NCBI GenBank assembly: GCA_946478975.1
Contig: CAMLEO010000003.1
Span: forward strand, 6,105 to 70,104
Origin: an uncultured Steroidobacter sp.
GTDB taxonomy: Bacteria; Pseudomonadota; Gammaproteobacteria; Steroidobacterales; Steroidobacteraceae
DNA length: 64,000 bases
Reading direction: 5' to 3'
Part shown: positions 1-8,951 of the stretch, one piece after another
Layout of the letters: the number at the start of each line of letters is the position of its first letter
Numbering within the stretch: position 1 is the stretch's first letter
Translations under genes and position numbers: made by a program
The notes under the pieces: model-generated
Seen by the model: only the letters and a program-made list of their open reading frames with translations
The model's database searches: none
Told to the model about the DNA's origin: nothing

Positions 1-1182
1 GTCGACATCGTCGTAGCCGATGATTGCGAGCACCGGGCCGAATATTTCCTCGCGAGCGATCACCATGTCGTTGGTCACATTCGCGAACACCGTGGGTTTG
101 ACGTAGTAGCCTTTGCTCAACCCGTCCGGTCTGCCAGGTCCGCCCGCCACCAGCGTCGCGCCTTCGGCGATGCCTTTGTGGATGTACTCCTGGATGGAAT
201 TGAACTGAGCCTTCGAAACCACCGGGCCCATCGCGACATCGCTGCCCGGATCACCGACTGTCACTGAAGCAGCAGCTTCACGAGCAGCAGCGATCGCGTC
301 CTTCATGCGTGCTTTGGGAACCAGCATGCGCGAGGTCGCGCTGCACGTCTGGCCGGAGTTCACCATCATGCCGGCAACGCCTTTGGCGACGTTCTTGGCC
401 AGGTCGGCATCGTCGAGCACGATGTTTGCACTCTTGCCGCCCAGCTCCTGGCACACGCGCTTCACAGTGCTGGCCGCATTCCTGGCCACTTCGATGCCGG
501 CCGCTTCCGAGCCGGTGATGGAGATCATGTCGATGCCCGGATGCGTCGACATCGCGGCGCCGACCACCGAGCCTTTGCCCTGGATGAGATTGAACACGCC
601 CGCCGGCACGCCGGCCGCATGGAAGATCTCCGCGAGGATGTGCGCCGAGAAATGCGACTCTTGCGACGGCTTGAGCACGACGGTGCAGCCGGTCGCGAGC
701 GCTGGAAACACTTTGACCGTGACTTGGTTGATCGGCCAGTTCCAGGGCGTGATCATGCCGCACACGCCGATCGGTTCTTTGACGAACAGCGTGGCGCCGC
801 GCCGCTCCTCGAACTTGAAGTTCTTCAGGATCTCGATGGCGGTGGTGAGATGTCCGAGACCCAGCCCGACCTGGAAGCTGTTGGCCAGCCCCTTCGGCGC
901 ACCCATCTCAGTCGTGACCGCCGCGGCGAGATCACCGACGCGCTTCTGGTATTCGACCAGGATGCGTTCGAGCACGCGAAGCCGGTCTTCGCGGCTGGTC
1001 CTGGACCAGCTAACAAACGCATTCCTCGCGGCCTTGACGGCTTTGTCTACATCAGCGGCCGAACCGAGCGCGATCTTGCCGCTGACCTCTTCCGTCGCCG
1101 GATTGATGGTATTCGCGGTCTTGGACTCGACCGGATCGACCCACCGACCGTCGATATAAAACTGCAGATACTCGCGCATCAT
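1..1182 (-). CDS. NAD(P)-dependent aldehyde dehydrogenase (partial, C-terminus beyond window)
   Basis: Reading leftwards from an ATG at 1182, 394 codons stay open to the window edge, so roughly the last 80-100 residues are missing. The family oxidises an aldehyde to an acid with NAD(P)+. Visible hallmarks are the substrate/cofactor motif ITPWNWP, the Glu motif QELGGKSAN, the catalytic Cys in NSGQTCSATSR and the EEIFGPVL segment. The start overlaps the stop of the ThDP enzyme upstream (ATGA), so the two are translationally coupled. It is the fourth gene after the Baeyer-Villiger and Rieske oxygenases and probably oxidises an aldehyde made by the ThDP enzyme. The substrate cannot be read from sequence; family assignment is secure. 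Confidence 0.93.
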   Translation of the reverse strand, partial: MMREYLQFYIDGRWVDPVESKTANTINPATEEVSGKIALGSAADVDKAVKAARNAFVSWSRTSREDRLRVLERILVEYQKRVGDLAAAVTTEMGAPKGLANSFQVGLGLGHLTTAIEILKNFKFEERRGATLFVKEPIGVCGMITPWNWPINQVTVKVFPALATGCTVVLKPSQESHFSAHILAEIFHAAGVPAGVFNLIQGKGSVVGAAMSTHPGIDMISITGSEAAGIEVARNAASTVKRVCQELGGKSANIVLDDADLAKNVAKGVAGMMVNSGQTCSATSRMLVPKARMKDAIAAAREAAASVTVGDPGSDVAMGPVVSKAQFNSIQEYIHKGIAEGATLVAGGPGRPDGLSKGYYVKPTVFANVTNDMVIAREEIFGPVLAIIGYDDVD

Positions 1183-2885
1183 TGCGTCCCCTCGGCGTAC
1201 CAGGTGCGGAACTCCTGGTAGTTCGGCATCTCTTCGGAGTTCACATTCGGATCGATGGCGACGTGAATCACCGCCGTCTTGCCGCTCGCGTAAGCGCGTG
1301 CGATTGCGGGCCCGATGTTTTCAGCTTTGTCGACATACTCGCCATGACAGCCGAAGCCTTCGGCAATCTTGTCGAACCGCACATCCTTGCTCCAATGCAC
1401 GCCGGTCTCGGCCGAGCCTTTGCCGAACGTGCGCTTGTACACGCCGACTTCGAGACCCCACTGGTGATCGACGCCGACGACGCAGACCAGCGGCAGCTTG
1501 AGGCGCGCGGCAGTCTCCAACTCGGACACATGAAACAAAAATGCGGAGTCGCTGGTCAGCAGCATGCCCGGACGTTTGCCGCCCTCGGCCACCATCGCTC
1601 CCACCGCGTACGGCAATCCGGTTCCCAGGTGGCCGAAGTTTTGATTCCAGATCACATCGCGCGGCGTGGCCTGCGAGTAGGTCCATTGGAAGATCACGGT
1701 CGCGCCGCCATCGCGAATCATGATGCCGTCCTTCGGGAACGCCTTGGTCGCTTCGACGACGAAGCGCGCGGTGTGCACACGCTCGCCGCCTTTCGGCGCC
1801 GACTCGGCCAGATCGGCGAGTCGCGCCTGCTCTTGCTTCACCCAAGTCGTGAGCTCCGGCGACGCCTTGCGCGGGAACGGCTTGAGAGCTTCCGTCAGCT
1901 GCGGAACGATGGCACGCAGGTCGCCGACCAGCGGCACATCGAAGCGCCGGTTCACACCAATCGCTTTGGGATCGAGCTCGATGTAGATCCATTTGCGGTT
2001 GGCATCGTTTTCTTTCCAATGCCGGCCGACGCCGTAGTGCACGGGCTCGCCGAGCTCGGTGCCGATCGCGATACACAGGTCCGATTTGACGACCGCGTCC
2101 ACTGCTGACGACGAGAAGCCATAAGGAACCGTGCGATCTTCCAGGCCGGCAATGAACGAGGTGCCGCCGGAGGTCTGGATCACAGGGCAGTTCAGCACAT
2201 TCGCCAACGCCTTCACCGATTCTCCAGCGCGCGAGCAATGCACGCCGTGGCCAACGAGCAGGATCGGTTGCTTCGCGGCCTTCACCAGCTGCACCGCCTT
2301 CTCGATCATCTGCGCGCTCGCGCCCTGCTCCACCAGTCGATATGCCGACGGCGGCAGCGCCTCCGGAACATCCAGCGCTTCTTGAATCACATGCGCCGGA
2401 TATTCGATGTAGGCAGGTCCGGGCGTGCCGGTCTGCGTCGCACGCAGCGCCTCGCGAATGATCTCATCGGTCTGGTTGGCGTACTCGATGCTCGCGCAAT
2501 ACTTGACCGACGGCTCGAACAGGCCCGATTGTTTGATGAACTGAATGCGGCCACGGCGCACTCGCTGCTCCGTGATACGTGCGCGCTGTCCGCCGAGAAA
2601 GATCACCGGCGAGTTCTCGACCTTCGCGCACATCATCGCGCCGGCGAGATTCGCGACGCCGGGGCCGAGCGTGCCGATGCACAGCCCGGGCTTGCCGGTC
2701 ATGCGATACGCCGCTTCGGCCATGAAACCCGCTGACTCTTCGTGATGAGGAGCAACCACGCGCCAGCCCCGCTGCTCGGCGGTGATGAACATATGCACGA
2801 AGTTCGGATCGGGAATGCCGAACAGCGTGTCGATGCCCTCCGCTTCGAACAAATGCAGGATGCGCTCGTAAACTTTAACGGCCAT
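1179..2885 (-). CDS. Thiamine-diphosphate-dependent enzyme (acetolactate synthase / 2-hydroxyacyl-CoA lyase superfamily)
   Basis: 568 residues, the usual length for the three-domain ThDP family that makes or breaks C-C bonds next to a carbonyl. The N-terminal Pyr domain has the cofactor-activating Glu in HHEESAGFMAEAAYR; a central Rossmann-like domain follows; the C-terminal PP domain carries a divergent cofactor motif, SDS in place of GDG and, 24 residues later, VD in place of NN. The Asp residues that could hold magnesium are kept. The open frame runs further upstream, but homology begins at MAVKVYERIL, so I start at 2885. It sits 29 bp after the Rieske gene and overlaps the aldehyde dehydrogenase. 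Decarboxylase, lyase and synthase activities are all possible. Confidence 0.87.
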   Translation of the reverse strand: MAVKVYERILHLFEAEGIDTLFGIPDPNFVHMFITAEQRGWRVVAPHHEESAGFMAEAAYRMTGKPGLCIGTLGPGVANLAGAMMCAKVENSPVIFLGGQRARITEQRVRRGRIQFIKQSGLFEPSVKYCASIEYANQTDEIIREALRATQTGTPGPAYIEYPAHVIQEALDVPEALPPSAYRLVEQGASAQMIEKAVQLVKAAKQPILLVGHGVHCSRAGESVKALANVLNCPVIQTSGGTSFIAGLEDRTVPYGFSSSAVDAVVKSDLCIAIGTELGEPVHYGVGRHWKENDANRKWIYIELDPKAIGVNRRFDVPLVGDLRAIVPQLTEALKPFPRKASPELTTWVKQEQARLADLAESAPKGGERVHTARFVVEATKAFPKDGIMIRDGGATVIFQWTYSQATPRDVIWNQNFGHLGTGLPYAVGAMVAEGGKRPGMLLTSDSAFLFHVSELETAARLKLPLVCVVGVDHQWGLEVGVYKRTFGKGSAETGVHWSKDVRFDKIAEGFGCHGEYVDKAENIGPAIARAYASGKTAVIHVAIDPNVNSEEMPNYQEFRTWYAEGTQ

Positions 2886-2914
2886 AGTTGAGAAATCTCG
2901 CTGCAGTGATTCTG

Positions 2915-4288
2915 TTACTTGATCACGCTGGGCGCGCCGGTGCGCATGTAATGCGCCAGGTTGCGATGGAAGTTGGTGACCTTCCGTTCCTGGTGCGGAT
3001 TCGGCAGCGTGCCGCGGAAGCCGCGAGAGCGCATGCCCTTCTGGACCGCCGCCATGTTCGAGAAGTCCTGCGACAGCACCAGGCCCCATTTCTCCTGCGT
3101 CGGCTCGGCATAGACCCACTCGGTCTTCGGCTCGCCGCCTTCGGGAAAACGCTCCAGCGCGTAGGACTCGAACACGCATTTGTGAGGATCTTCGCCATAG
3201 GGACGCGCGCGATAACACAGCGCGAACGTCACACCTTGCAGGATCGCCATGTTGGGAAAGACGCTCCATGCGAGGCCGGCCTTGGACATTTGCTCCGGCG
3301 TGATCGAGGGCCAGATCACTCCGCGCGCGGCATCGTCCGCCTTGGCGGATGCAAGCCAATGTTTGATGACCTGGTCCGCCGGCGTGCCTTCGGGCAGCTC
3401 ATCTACCAGCCGCTTGGCGGCATTGACCAGCGTTTCGGTGGTGCTGGCCTTGTTGACGGTCGTGTAGATCTCGTTCTGGAGCGCATACGTCGAGGCACGC
3501 GGATCCTTGCCTTTGCCGGCACGCGTGACCGTACTGCTCTGCTTCATCTTCAGGTTGGGATCGCGCTCGTCGAATCCGCTGACGCCATGCAAGCCGTAAG
3601 CAGCGCTGTAGGCGTAGTACTGGCCGTGTTCGAGCATCTGCGTGTGCGTGCCCGCGACGTGATACGGCTCCATGAACGCTTCGATGGCGGTCTTCCAGTT
3701 GCAGTCGAACACGATCCACTGGCGCCACTTGTAACGCATCTTCGCAAACTCGAAAGGATCGAGAATCGACGCGGCAGGTTCCAGATATTCGCGCAGCGAC
3801 ACTGCGTCCGGATCCATGTTGATGAAGATCCAGCCGCCCCAGGTGTCGACCTTCACTTCATTCAAGCGCGTGCGTTCGGGCGTCAGCGCGCCTTTCCAGT
3901 CCGACTCATCGAGCTTGAACGTGCAATTGCCGTTCAAGTCATAGCGCCACGCGTGGAAGCCGCAGACGAAGCCATTGCGATTGCCGTGCGCACATTGCGC
4001 ACCCGCCGGCGTATCGACGAGCCGGCGGCCGCGGTGCGAACAAACATTGTGAAACGCTTTGATCGTGTCCGGCGCCGAGCGCACGATCACGAACGAGTCC
4101 GCGCCGATGTCATAGGTCAAAAAGTCGCCGACTTTCGGAATCTCCTCGACGCGGCCGGCGTGCTGCCACACCTTCGGCCACAATCGATCGCCCTCCGCGC
4201 GCGCATACTCCGGCGAGATGTACGCATCGACCGGAAATGTGAGCGGCTCCGACAGCTCTTCGACACTGACGTTAGCTAACGTATCCAC
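2915..4288 (-). CDS. Rieske non-heme iron oxygenase, large (alpha) subunit
   Basis: 457 residues, full length for an aromatic-ring-hydroxylating oxygenase alpha subunit. The Rieske cluster ligands are visible as C83-x-H85 and C109-x2-H112, and the mononuclear iron site as Glu203, Glu207, His210 and His215 in a segment reading EAFMEPYHVAGTH. Such enzymes use electrons from a ferredoxin and reductase to hydroxylate, dihydroxylate or demethylate. No beta subunit is nearby, which fits the homomeric type (the class of KshA, CntA and phthalate oxygenases). Electron partners are probably the ferredoxin at 13325-13645 and the reductase at 10520-11749. It follows the Baeyer-Villiger gene by 41 bp in one operon. 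Substrate unknown. Confidence 0.93.
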   Translation of the reverse strand: MDTLANVSVEELSEPLTFPVDAYISPEYARAEGDRLWPKVWQHAGRVEEIPKVGDFLTYDIGADSFVIVRSAPDTIKAFHNVCSHRGRRLVDTPAGAQCAHGNRNGFVCGFHAWRYDLNGNCTFKLDESDWKGALTPERTRLNEVKVDTWGGWIFINMDPDAVSLREYLEPAASILDPFEFAKMRYKWRQWIVFDCNWKTAIEAFMEPYHVAGTHTQMLEHGQYYAYSAAYGLHGVSGFDERDPNLKMKQSSTVTRAGKGKDPRASTYALQNEIYTTVNKASTTETLVNAAKRLVDELPEGTPADQVIKHWLASAKADDAARGVIWPSITPEQMSKAGLAWSVFPNMAILQGVTFALCYRARPYGEDPHKCVFESYALERFPEGGEPKTEWVYAEPTQEKWGLVLSQDFSNMAAVQKGMRSRGFRGTLPNPHQERKVTNFHRNLAHYMRTGAPSVIK

Positions 4289-4329
4289 GATATCCCCCTC
4301 AAGCCTGATCTATGCGCGTTACATCCGCG

Positions 4330-6150
4330 CTAGCGCGAGAGCACCAAGCCCTCCATGTCACCCTTGTCGCGCCATTCCTGCAGCAGCTTCTGGAAAGCGT
4401 CCCAGCCCGGGCCGTAGCCGCGGAACAGGCCCCACTTCGGTTTCACTTCACCTTCGTTGTTGAAGTAGCCCGGCGGGCAGGTGCGCTGGAACTCCGACAG
4501 ATCGATCTCCATCGCGCGGAACGTGCTCACGTACGCGTCCTGAGCTTGTTTGCTCGGCTCCACCGACGTGACGCCGCGTTTCAACGCCTCGCTGACGATG
4601 TATGCGATGTGATATCCCTGCTTGCCGAACTGCTCGGTCACCGAGGCGTTGAGGCCGCCCTGGATGTAGCCGATATAAAACTGGTTCGGAAACTGGTGCG
4701 TCATCGTGCCGTGGAGCGTCTCGTAGCCGTCGGGCCAGTGGTCGTAGATCGACTTGCCGTCGCGACCCTGCACTTCCATTCCCCAGCGACGCCGCAGCTC
4801 GCTCGTGACCTCGAAGCCGCTGGCGAAGATGATGCAATCGACTTCGTGCTCTTTGCCGTTGGCGACGAAGCTGTTTGCAGTGATGCTCTCGACACCCTTG
4901 GTGTCCGAAACATCCACGAGCTGGACGTTCGGCCGGTTGAAGGCCGGATAGAAGTCGTCGCTCGACAGCGGTCGTTTGCAAAGGAAACGGTAGTAAGGCT
5001 TCAGCGCCTCGGCGACCTGTTTGTCATTCACGATGTGCTCGACACGCTGGCGCAGCCGCTCCATCACGCGGAAGTCGATCACTTCACGCCGGGCCATGAA
5101 CTGCTCCAGCGTCAGCTGCGGCCAGCCTTCGGCGGCGAGCTCGGCGTGCAGGTTGCGAGTGATCTCGGTCCAGATATCGCACACCAGGTCCACTTCACCG
5201 GGCTGCAAGAACTCCATCGCAGCCCGATGGAAGTTCGCCTGCCGTTCCTTTTGCCAGCCGGGCTGCAACGACTTCGCCCATTGCGCATCGGTCTTCGGAT
5301 TGGGACGTTCGTCGACGCTCGACGGCGTGCGCTGGACGACGTACAGCTGCCTGGCGTACTTCGCGAGGTGCGGCACCGCCTGGATCGCCGTCGCGCCGGT
5401 GCCGACGATGGCAACGCGCTTGTCGGTGAGCTTGTCGAGCACCGGGTTGCCGTAGCTGCCGCCGGTGTATTCGTAATCCCAGCGCGCCGTGTGAAAGATC
5501 TTGCCCTTGAAGTCATGGATGCCGGGAATGCTCGGCAGCTTCGGCATGTTGAGCACGCCGCACGCGACGATCACGAAGCGCGCGCGAATGTCATCGCCGC
5601 GATTGGTGCTGATGCGCCAGCGGTTGAGCTGATCGTCCCAGCGCAGCGAGCGGATGTGAGTATGAAACAACGCCTTGTCGGCGAAGCCGTACTTGGTCGC
5701 GATCGACTTGGCGTACTGGAAGATCTCCCAACCGTCGGCGAATTTCTTCGAGGGCATGAAGCCCATCTCTTCCAGCAGCGGCAGGTAACAATACGATTCG
5801 TTGTCGCATTGAATGCCGGGATAGCGGTTCCAGTACCACACGCCGCCGAAATCGCCGGCAGTGTCGACGTTCCGGAAATTTGTCACACCCGCCTGCGTCA
5901 GGTGATACGAAGCCATGATGCCGCCCCAGCCAGCACCGAGCACGATCACGTCGATGTCTTCCGAAATCGGCTCGCGCGGCACCATGGGCTGGTGCGGATC
6001 GACGGCGTAGCTGGAAACGACTTCGCCTGTCGGTCGAAAGTATTGCCGGGCCCCGTCGGCGCGCATGCGCCTGTCGCGCTCGTGGCGATACTTCTCTTTC
6101 AACGCGGCAATATCGAGGTCGGACGGGGTCTGCGTCGGCTGACAAGTCAT
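4330..6150 (-). CDS. Flavin-dependent Baeyer-Villiger monooxygenase
   Basis: 606 residues. Two dinucleotide-binding motifs flank the family signature: GAGWGG at 72-77 for FAD, the fingerprint FKGKIFHTARWD at 214-225 (FxGxxxHxxxW[P/D]), and GTGATA at 250-255 for NADPH. An N-terminal extension of about 65 residues containing LKEKYRHERDRR is typical of the longer Baeyer-Villiger enzymes that act on ketones such as acetone or bulky cyclic ketones. The product would be an ester or lactone. It is the first gene of an operon with Rieske, ThDP and aldehyde dehydrogenase genes. A perfect operator palindrome lies only 19 bp before the ATG, so the true transcription and translation start may differ slightly. 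Confidence 0.94.
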   Translation of the reverse strand: MTCQPTQTPSDLDIAALKEKYRHERDRRMRADGARQYFRPTGEVVSSYAVDPHQPMVPREPISEDIDVIVLGAGWGGIMASYHLTQAGVTNFRNVDTAGDFGGVWYWNRYPGIQCDNESYCYLPLLEEMGFMPSKKFADGWEIFQYAKSIATKYGFADKALFHTHIRSLRWDDQLNRWRISTNRGDDIRARFVIVACGVLNMPKLPSIPGIHDFKGKIFHTARWDYEYTGGSYGNPVLDKLTDKRVAIVGTGATAIQAVPHLAKYARQLYVVQRTPSSVDERPNPKTDAQWAKSLQPGWQKERQANFHRAAMEFLQPGEVDLVCDIWTEITRNLHAELAAEGWPQLTLEQFMARREVIDFRVMERLRQRVEHIVNDKQVAEALKPYYRFLCKRPLSSDDFYPAFNRPNVQLVDVSDTKGVESITANSFVANGKEHEVDCIIFASGFEVTSELRRRWGMEVQGRDGKSIYDHWPDGYETLHGTMTHQFPNQFYIGYIQGGLNASVTEQFGKQGYHIAYIVSEALKRGVTSVEPSKQAQDAYVSTFRAMEIDLSEFQRTCPPGYFNNEGEVKPKWGLFRGYGPGWDAFQKLLQEWRDKGDMEGLVLSR

Positions 6151-6168
6151 GTATTTCCGCCCTTTCGT

Positions 6169-6190
6169 TAATCAACGCCAGTGTTGATTA
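6169..6190. promoter_or_regulatory. Regulon operator, copy a (upstream of Baeyer-Villiger operon)
   Basis: Arms TAATCAAC and GTTGATTA, exact reverse complements, around a 6 bp spacer GCCAGT. This is the most symmetrical outer copy of the shared element. A second half-site, TAGTCAAC, lies 12 bp away at 6202-6209. The box is 19 bp from the start codon of the minus-strand operon and 143 bp from the plus-strand NTF2-fold gene. With the -35 placed in the arm as at the other copies, the -10 would overlap the ATG, so the promoter here is uncertain. Confidence 0.8.
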
Positions 6191-6333
6191 GAATGCTGCG
6201 CTAGTCAACGGCGCGGGCGCATTTCATTTATCGAACGGCAGGGTTCGCTGTCGCGCGCGGTCAAGACTCCTCCGCGCTCACTGCCGAAAGTGCCTCACGA
6301 CCTCGAGTGCCAGCACGACCAGACAGGACGACC

Positions 6334-6822
6334 ATGCCCAGGTTCGATTCGCAGACCGCGCTCATCGCGATGGAGTTGCAGCAGATCGTGGCGGAGTTCG
6401 CCCACGAGGTGGACGCGAACGGCGGCGCAAACATCGCCGAGTTCTACGCGGAAGACGGCGAGTTTGCAGTGGGCGACTACACCCACAAGGGCCACGCGGC
6501 GATTCGAAAGTTCTACGCAGATCGCGCCCAACGCATTCCGGCAAGTCACAAAGACGGCGTGCGCGTATCGGCGCACACGTTCCTCAACGTGCGCGTCCAC
6601 GTCGAGGACCCGAATCGCGCGACGGTGTACTTCACCAATGTGAATTACGCCGGCGAAGGACATCCGCCGGTGCTCGGCACCATCAATCCGGCGATGGTCA
6701 CGGATTGCCGCATGGTGTTTCGGCGCGAGGCCGACGGCAACTGGCGCATCGTGCTGTTCGGCGGCAAGCCTTTGTTCGTCGGCAACGATCCGTTCTTGAA
6801 CAAGCAGCTGCTCAAGAGTTGA
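6334..6822 (+). CDS. NTF2-fold / SnoaL-like protein
   Basis: 162 residues with the pattern of the NTF2-like cone fold: N-terminal helix (LQQIVAEFAHEVDANGG), the AEFYAEDGEFAVGDYTHKGHAAIRKF segment in two parts, then a beta sheet ending with WRIVLFGGKPLFVG. This fold includes steroid delta-isomerases, dehydratases and non-catalytic binding proteins; no diagnostic catalytic pair can be assigned. An in-frame ATG nine codons upstream exists, but the chosen one follows AGGACG at good spacing. It diverges from the Baeyer-Villiger operon across a regulon operator and overlaps the convergent MFS gene by 11 bp. Confidence 0.83.
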   Translation: MPRFDSQTALIAMELQQIVAEFAHEVDANGGANIAEFYAEDGEFAVGDYTHKGHAAIRKFYADRAQRIPASHKDGVRVSAHTFLNVRVHVEDPNRATVYFTNVNYAGEGHPPVLGTINPAMVTDCRMVFRREADGNWRIVLFGGKPLFVGNDPFLNKQLLKS

Positions 6823-8041
6823 GCGCACTCGCCGCTTGAATGTTTGCTCGTGGCGGGCTCAGCGTAAACAACGCGGCCGCAGCCGCGGCTGTCAGCACAG
6901 TGGTGAGCATCAGGAACGGCGCATAACTCGCGTAGCGATCGAACACGGCGCCTGCGGCGAGTGGGCCGAACGCCGTCCCCAACGCGAGCGCCATCTGTAA
7001 CACGCCGTACAGCGCCCCGAAATTTTTCAGACCGAAGTGTCTGGCCGCAAGGTAGGCGATCACATCGACTTCCGAGCCGAGCGTGAGCCCGAAGATCGCC
7101 GCCGCCGCTGCCTGGCTGACTGCGCTCGACCCATCGACCAACAGCAGCGCACAGGCGCCCATCGGAATCAGGAACGCGGCCGCGCCGACGAGATGAGCCG
7201 GAAACTTGTCCAGCAGCACTCCGGTGCCGAGCCGCCCGACGATCGAGAAAACGCCGATCAACGAGGCGATGCCGGCGGCCGACAGCGCGCTTGCGCCGCT
7301 GTCTTTCAAGATGGGCACGAAATGAACGACCACGCCGATGGCAGTGAATGCAAACAGGCCGGCGGCGAGCAACAGTTTGTATAGCGTCGGCGAGCGCAAT
7401 CCCTCGCGGAACGTCATGCCGGGCAACGCACTCGATGGGGTTGCATGCGCCGCCCTATCCTGCGCGCCGCGAAAGAACAGGAACAGTATCGGAAACACCA
7501 CCACTGCCCAGATTCCGGCCATGCCGGCATACGCCGATCGCCAGCCGTACGAGCCGATCAACCACGTCGCCAACACAGGAAATACCGTTGCCGCCAGCGA
7601 AGCGCCCGACAACGTGATCGCAAATGCCAGCCCTCGGGAGACTTCGAAGCGACTCGCGACGCCGCTGGTCCAAACCGTCGCCTGGACGAAGAACGTGCCG
7701 ACGGCGATCAACGCCCACAGCGCGAGCCAATTCGCAGTCTGTCCGTTCGCCGTGCCGGCAAACGCGAACGCACCACACATCGCGAGCACACCGATGAGGC
7801 CGACGCGCCGCGGCCCGATGCGATCCACGATCATTCCAACCGGGATGCAACCGACGGCGCTGATCAACGCAGAGATCGTGAGTCCTGCTGAAGCTTGAGC
7901 GCGCGACCAGCCAAACTCCTGCTGCAAAGGCCCGATGAACGCGCCGAGCGAATACGAATGAAGTACAGAAGTCGCATAGCCCAGCGAGGCGGCAAGCGGC
8001 AGTACGCCAAACTTGCGCCATTCCGTTGCGGCCGAGCTCAT
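6812..8041 (-). CDS. MFS transporter
   Basis: 409 residues with about twelve hydrophobic segments. Cytoplasmic loop 2-3 carries the MFS signature DRIGPRRVG (residues about 60-68), and a related DKFPAHLVG occurs in the second half. The overall pattern resembles the monocarboxylate/oxalate-formate branch (MFS_1). It is the last gene of a minus operon and starts by ATGA overlap with the stop of the TauD-type dioxygenase, so I use 8041 rather than the longer open frame. Likely role: uptake or efflux of the pathway substrate or an acid intermediate; direction cannot be told from sequence. Confidence 0.9.
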   Translation of the reverse strand: MSSAATEWRKFGVLPLAASLGYATSVLHSYSLGAFIGPLQQEFGWSRAQASAGLTISALISAVGCIPVGMIVDRIGPRRVGLIGVLAMCGAFAFAGTANGQTANWLALWALIAVGTFFVQATVWTSGVASRFEVSRGLAFAITLSGASLAATVFPVLATWLIGSYGWRSAYAGMAGIWAVVVFPILFLFFRGAQDRAAHATPSSALPGMTFREGLRSPTLYKLLLAAGLFAFTAIGVVVHFVPILKDSGASALSAAGIASLIGVFSIVGRLGTGVLLDKFPAHLVGAAAFLIPMGACALLLVDGSSAVSQAAAAAIFGLTLGSEVDVIAYLAARHFGLKNFGALYGVLQMALALGTAFGPLAAGAVFDRYASYAPFLMLTTVLTAAAAAALFTLSPPRANIQAASALNS

Positions 8042-8856
8042 GCGAACGCTTCCTCGCCCTCCAGCTTCGTTCGATGCAACAAGCGGCCGGAGTTCGGATC
8101 GTACGGCGTCGCGCGATGCATGGTGCCGGTGTTGTCCCAGATCACCAGGTCGCCGACCGACCATTGATGGCGATACACGAACTGCGGCTGCGTCGCCCAG
8201 TCGCGCAGCTGCACCAGCAGCTCGGCGCTCTTTTTGAAATCCATGTCGATGACGTGACGCGCGGTGCAGCCGATGACCAGCGACTTGCGGCCCGAGCGAT
8301 GCGTCCAAACCAGCGGCAGCTCGCGATCGCCGATGCGCATCATGTTCCGCAACGCTTCGATGCTCGGCTCGGGATCGTAATAAAACAGCGTGTTCCAGGC
8401 GGAGTGCATCACGCGCAGCTTGTCGATCTTGCGCTTCTCATCTTCGGGCAGATCGTCATAAGCGGCGTACGTGTTGCAGAACTCGGTGTCACCGCCGCCG
8501 TTCGAAGGCAGCACGCGCATCGACAGCAGCGACGCGAGAATCGGCACCGCGTTCATGGTTCCGTCGATGTGCCAGTACAGGGAGCCCTTGAGATAGTCGG
8601 CCATGTCATTGACCTTCGTATCCAAAGTCACCTTGTACACGCGGTCGCCGCGCATCTCGGGAGCGAACGTGCCCAACGTCTGCGTGAACGCGATCTGCTC
8701 TTCATCCGTGAAGTCGATGCGAGGGAAGACCAGCACGCCCCGCAGCTCGAGCAGCTCACGCATCTTGGCGGCGTACTGGCCGCTCAACAGGGTTTTCTTG
8801 TCGGCGCGGATCTCAGTGGCGATCCGCGGCGTGATATCTCGGGTCGTGAACGTCAT
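8038..8856 (-). CDS. TauD/TfdA-family 2-oxoglutarate/Fe(II) dioxygenase
   Basis: 272 residues. The facial triad is visible as His96 and Asp98 (WHIDG) with the distal His247 in TGTMHRA, and the 2-oxoglutarate-binding Arg lies near 262 in LLHRT. The family hydroxylates an unactivated carbon while decarboxylating 2-oxoglutarate, often releasing sulfite from sulfonates or cleaving aryloxy ethers or sulfate esters. Given the sulfur genes further along the window a sulfate-ester role is conceivable, but nothing in the protein proves it. It lies in an SDR/reductase operon, 95 bp after the SDR at 8952-9737, and overlaps the MFS gene. Confidence 0.92.
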   Translation of the reverse strand: MTFTTRDITPRIATEIRADKKTLLSGQYAAKMRELLELRGVLVFPRIDFTDEEQIAFTQTLGTFAPEMRGDRVYKVTLDTKVNDMADYLKGSLYWHIDGTMNAVPILASLLSMRVLPSNGGGDTEFCNTYAAYDDLPEDEKRKIDKLRVMHSAWNTLFYYDPEPSIEALRNMMRIGDRELPLVWTHRSGRKSLVIGCTARHVIDMDFKKSAELLVQLRDWATQPQFVYRHQWSVGDLVIWDNTGTMHRATPYDPNSGRLLHRTKLEGEEAFA

Positions 8857-8951
8857 CGCAAGTCTCCTGCCCCCGCACGATCACTCCTATATATAGAGCC
8901 GATCCAGGGCGATCTTGACCGTAGGCGTCGCGCTGTCGAGCGTCTGAGCCG

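Noticed and set aside
305..1221. Long open frames on the plus strand across the aldehyde dehydrogenase
   Set aside because: They are antisense shadows produced by GC-rich third positions; their translations are rich in Arg/Ala/His with no motifs, while the minus frame is a textbook aldehyde dehydrogenase.
4312..6171. Plus-strand open frame of about 619 codons opposite the Baeyer-Villiger gene
   Set aside because: Same GC-skew artefact; no recognisable domain, and it ends inside the operator region, whereas the opposite strand encodes an intact flavoenzyme.
6334..6822. Steroid delta-isomerase assignment for the NTF2-fold protein
   Set aside because: The fold fits, but the catalytic Asp/Tyr pair of ketosteroid isomerase cannot be aligned with confidence.
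8880..8900. TATATATA stretch between the dioxygenase and SDR genes as a separate promoter
   Set aside because: A short AT run in a 95 bp gap without a matching -35; the genes are more simply read as one operon.
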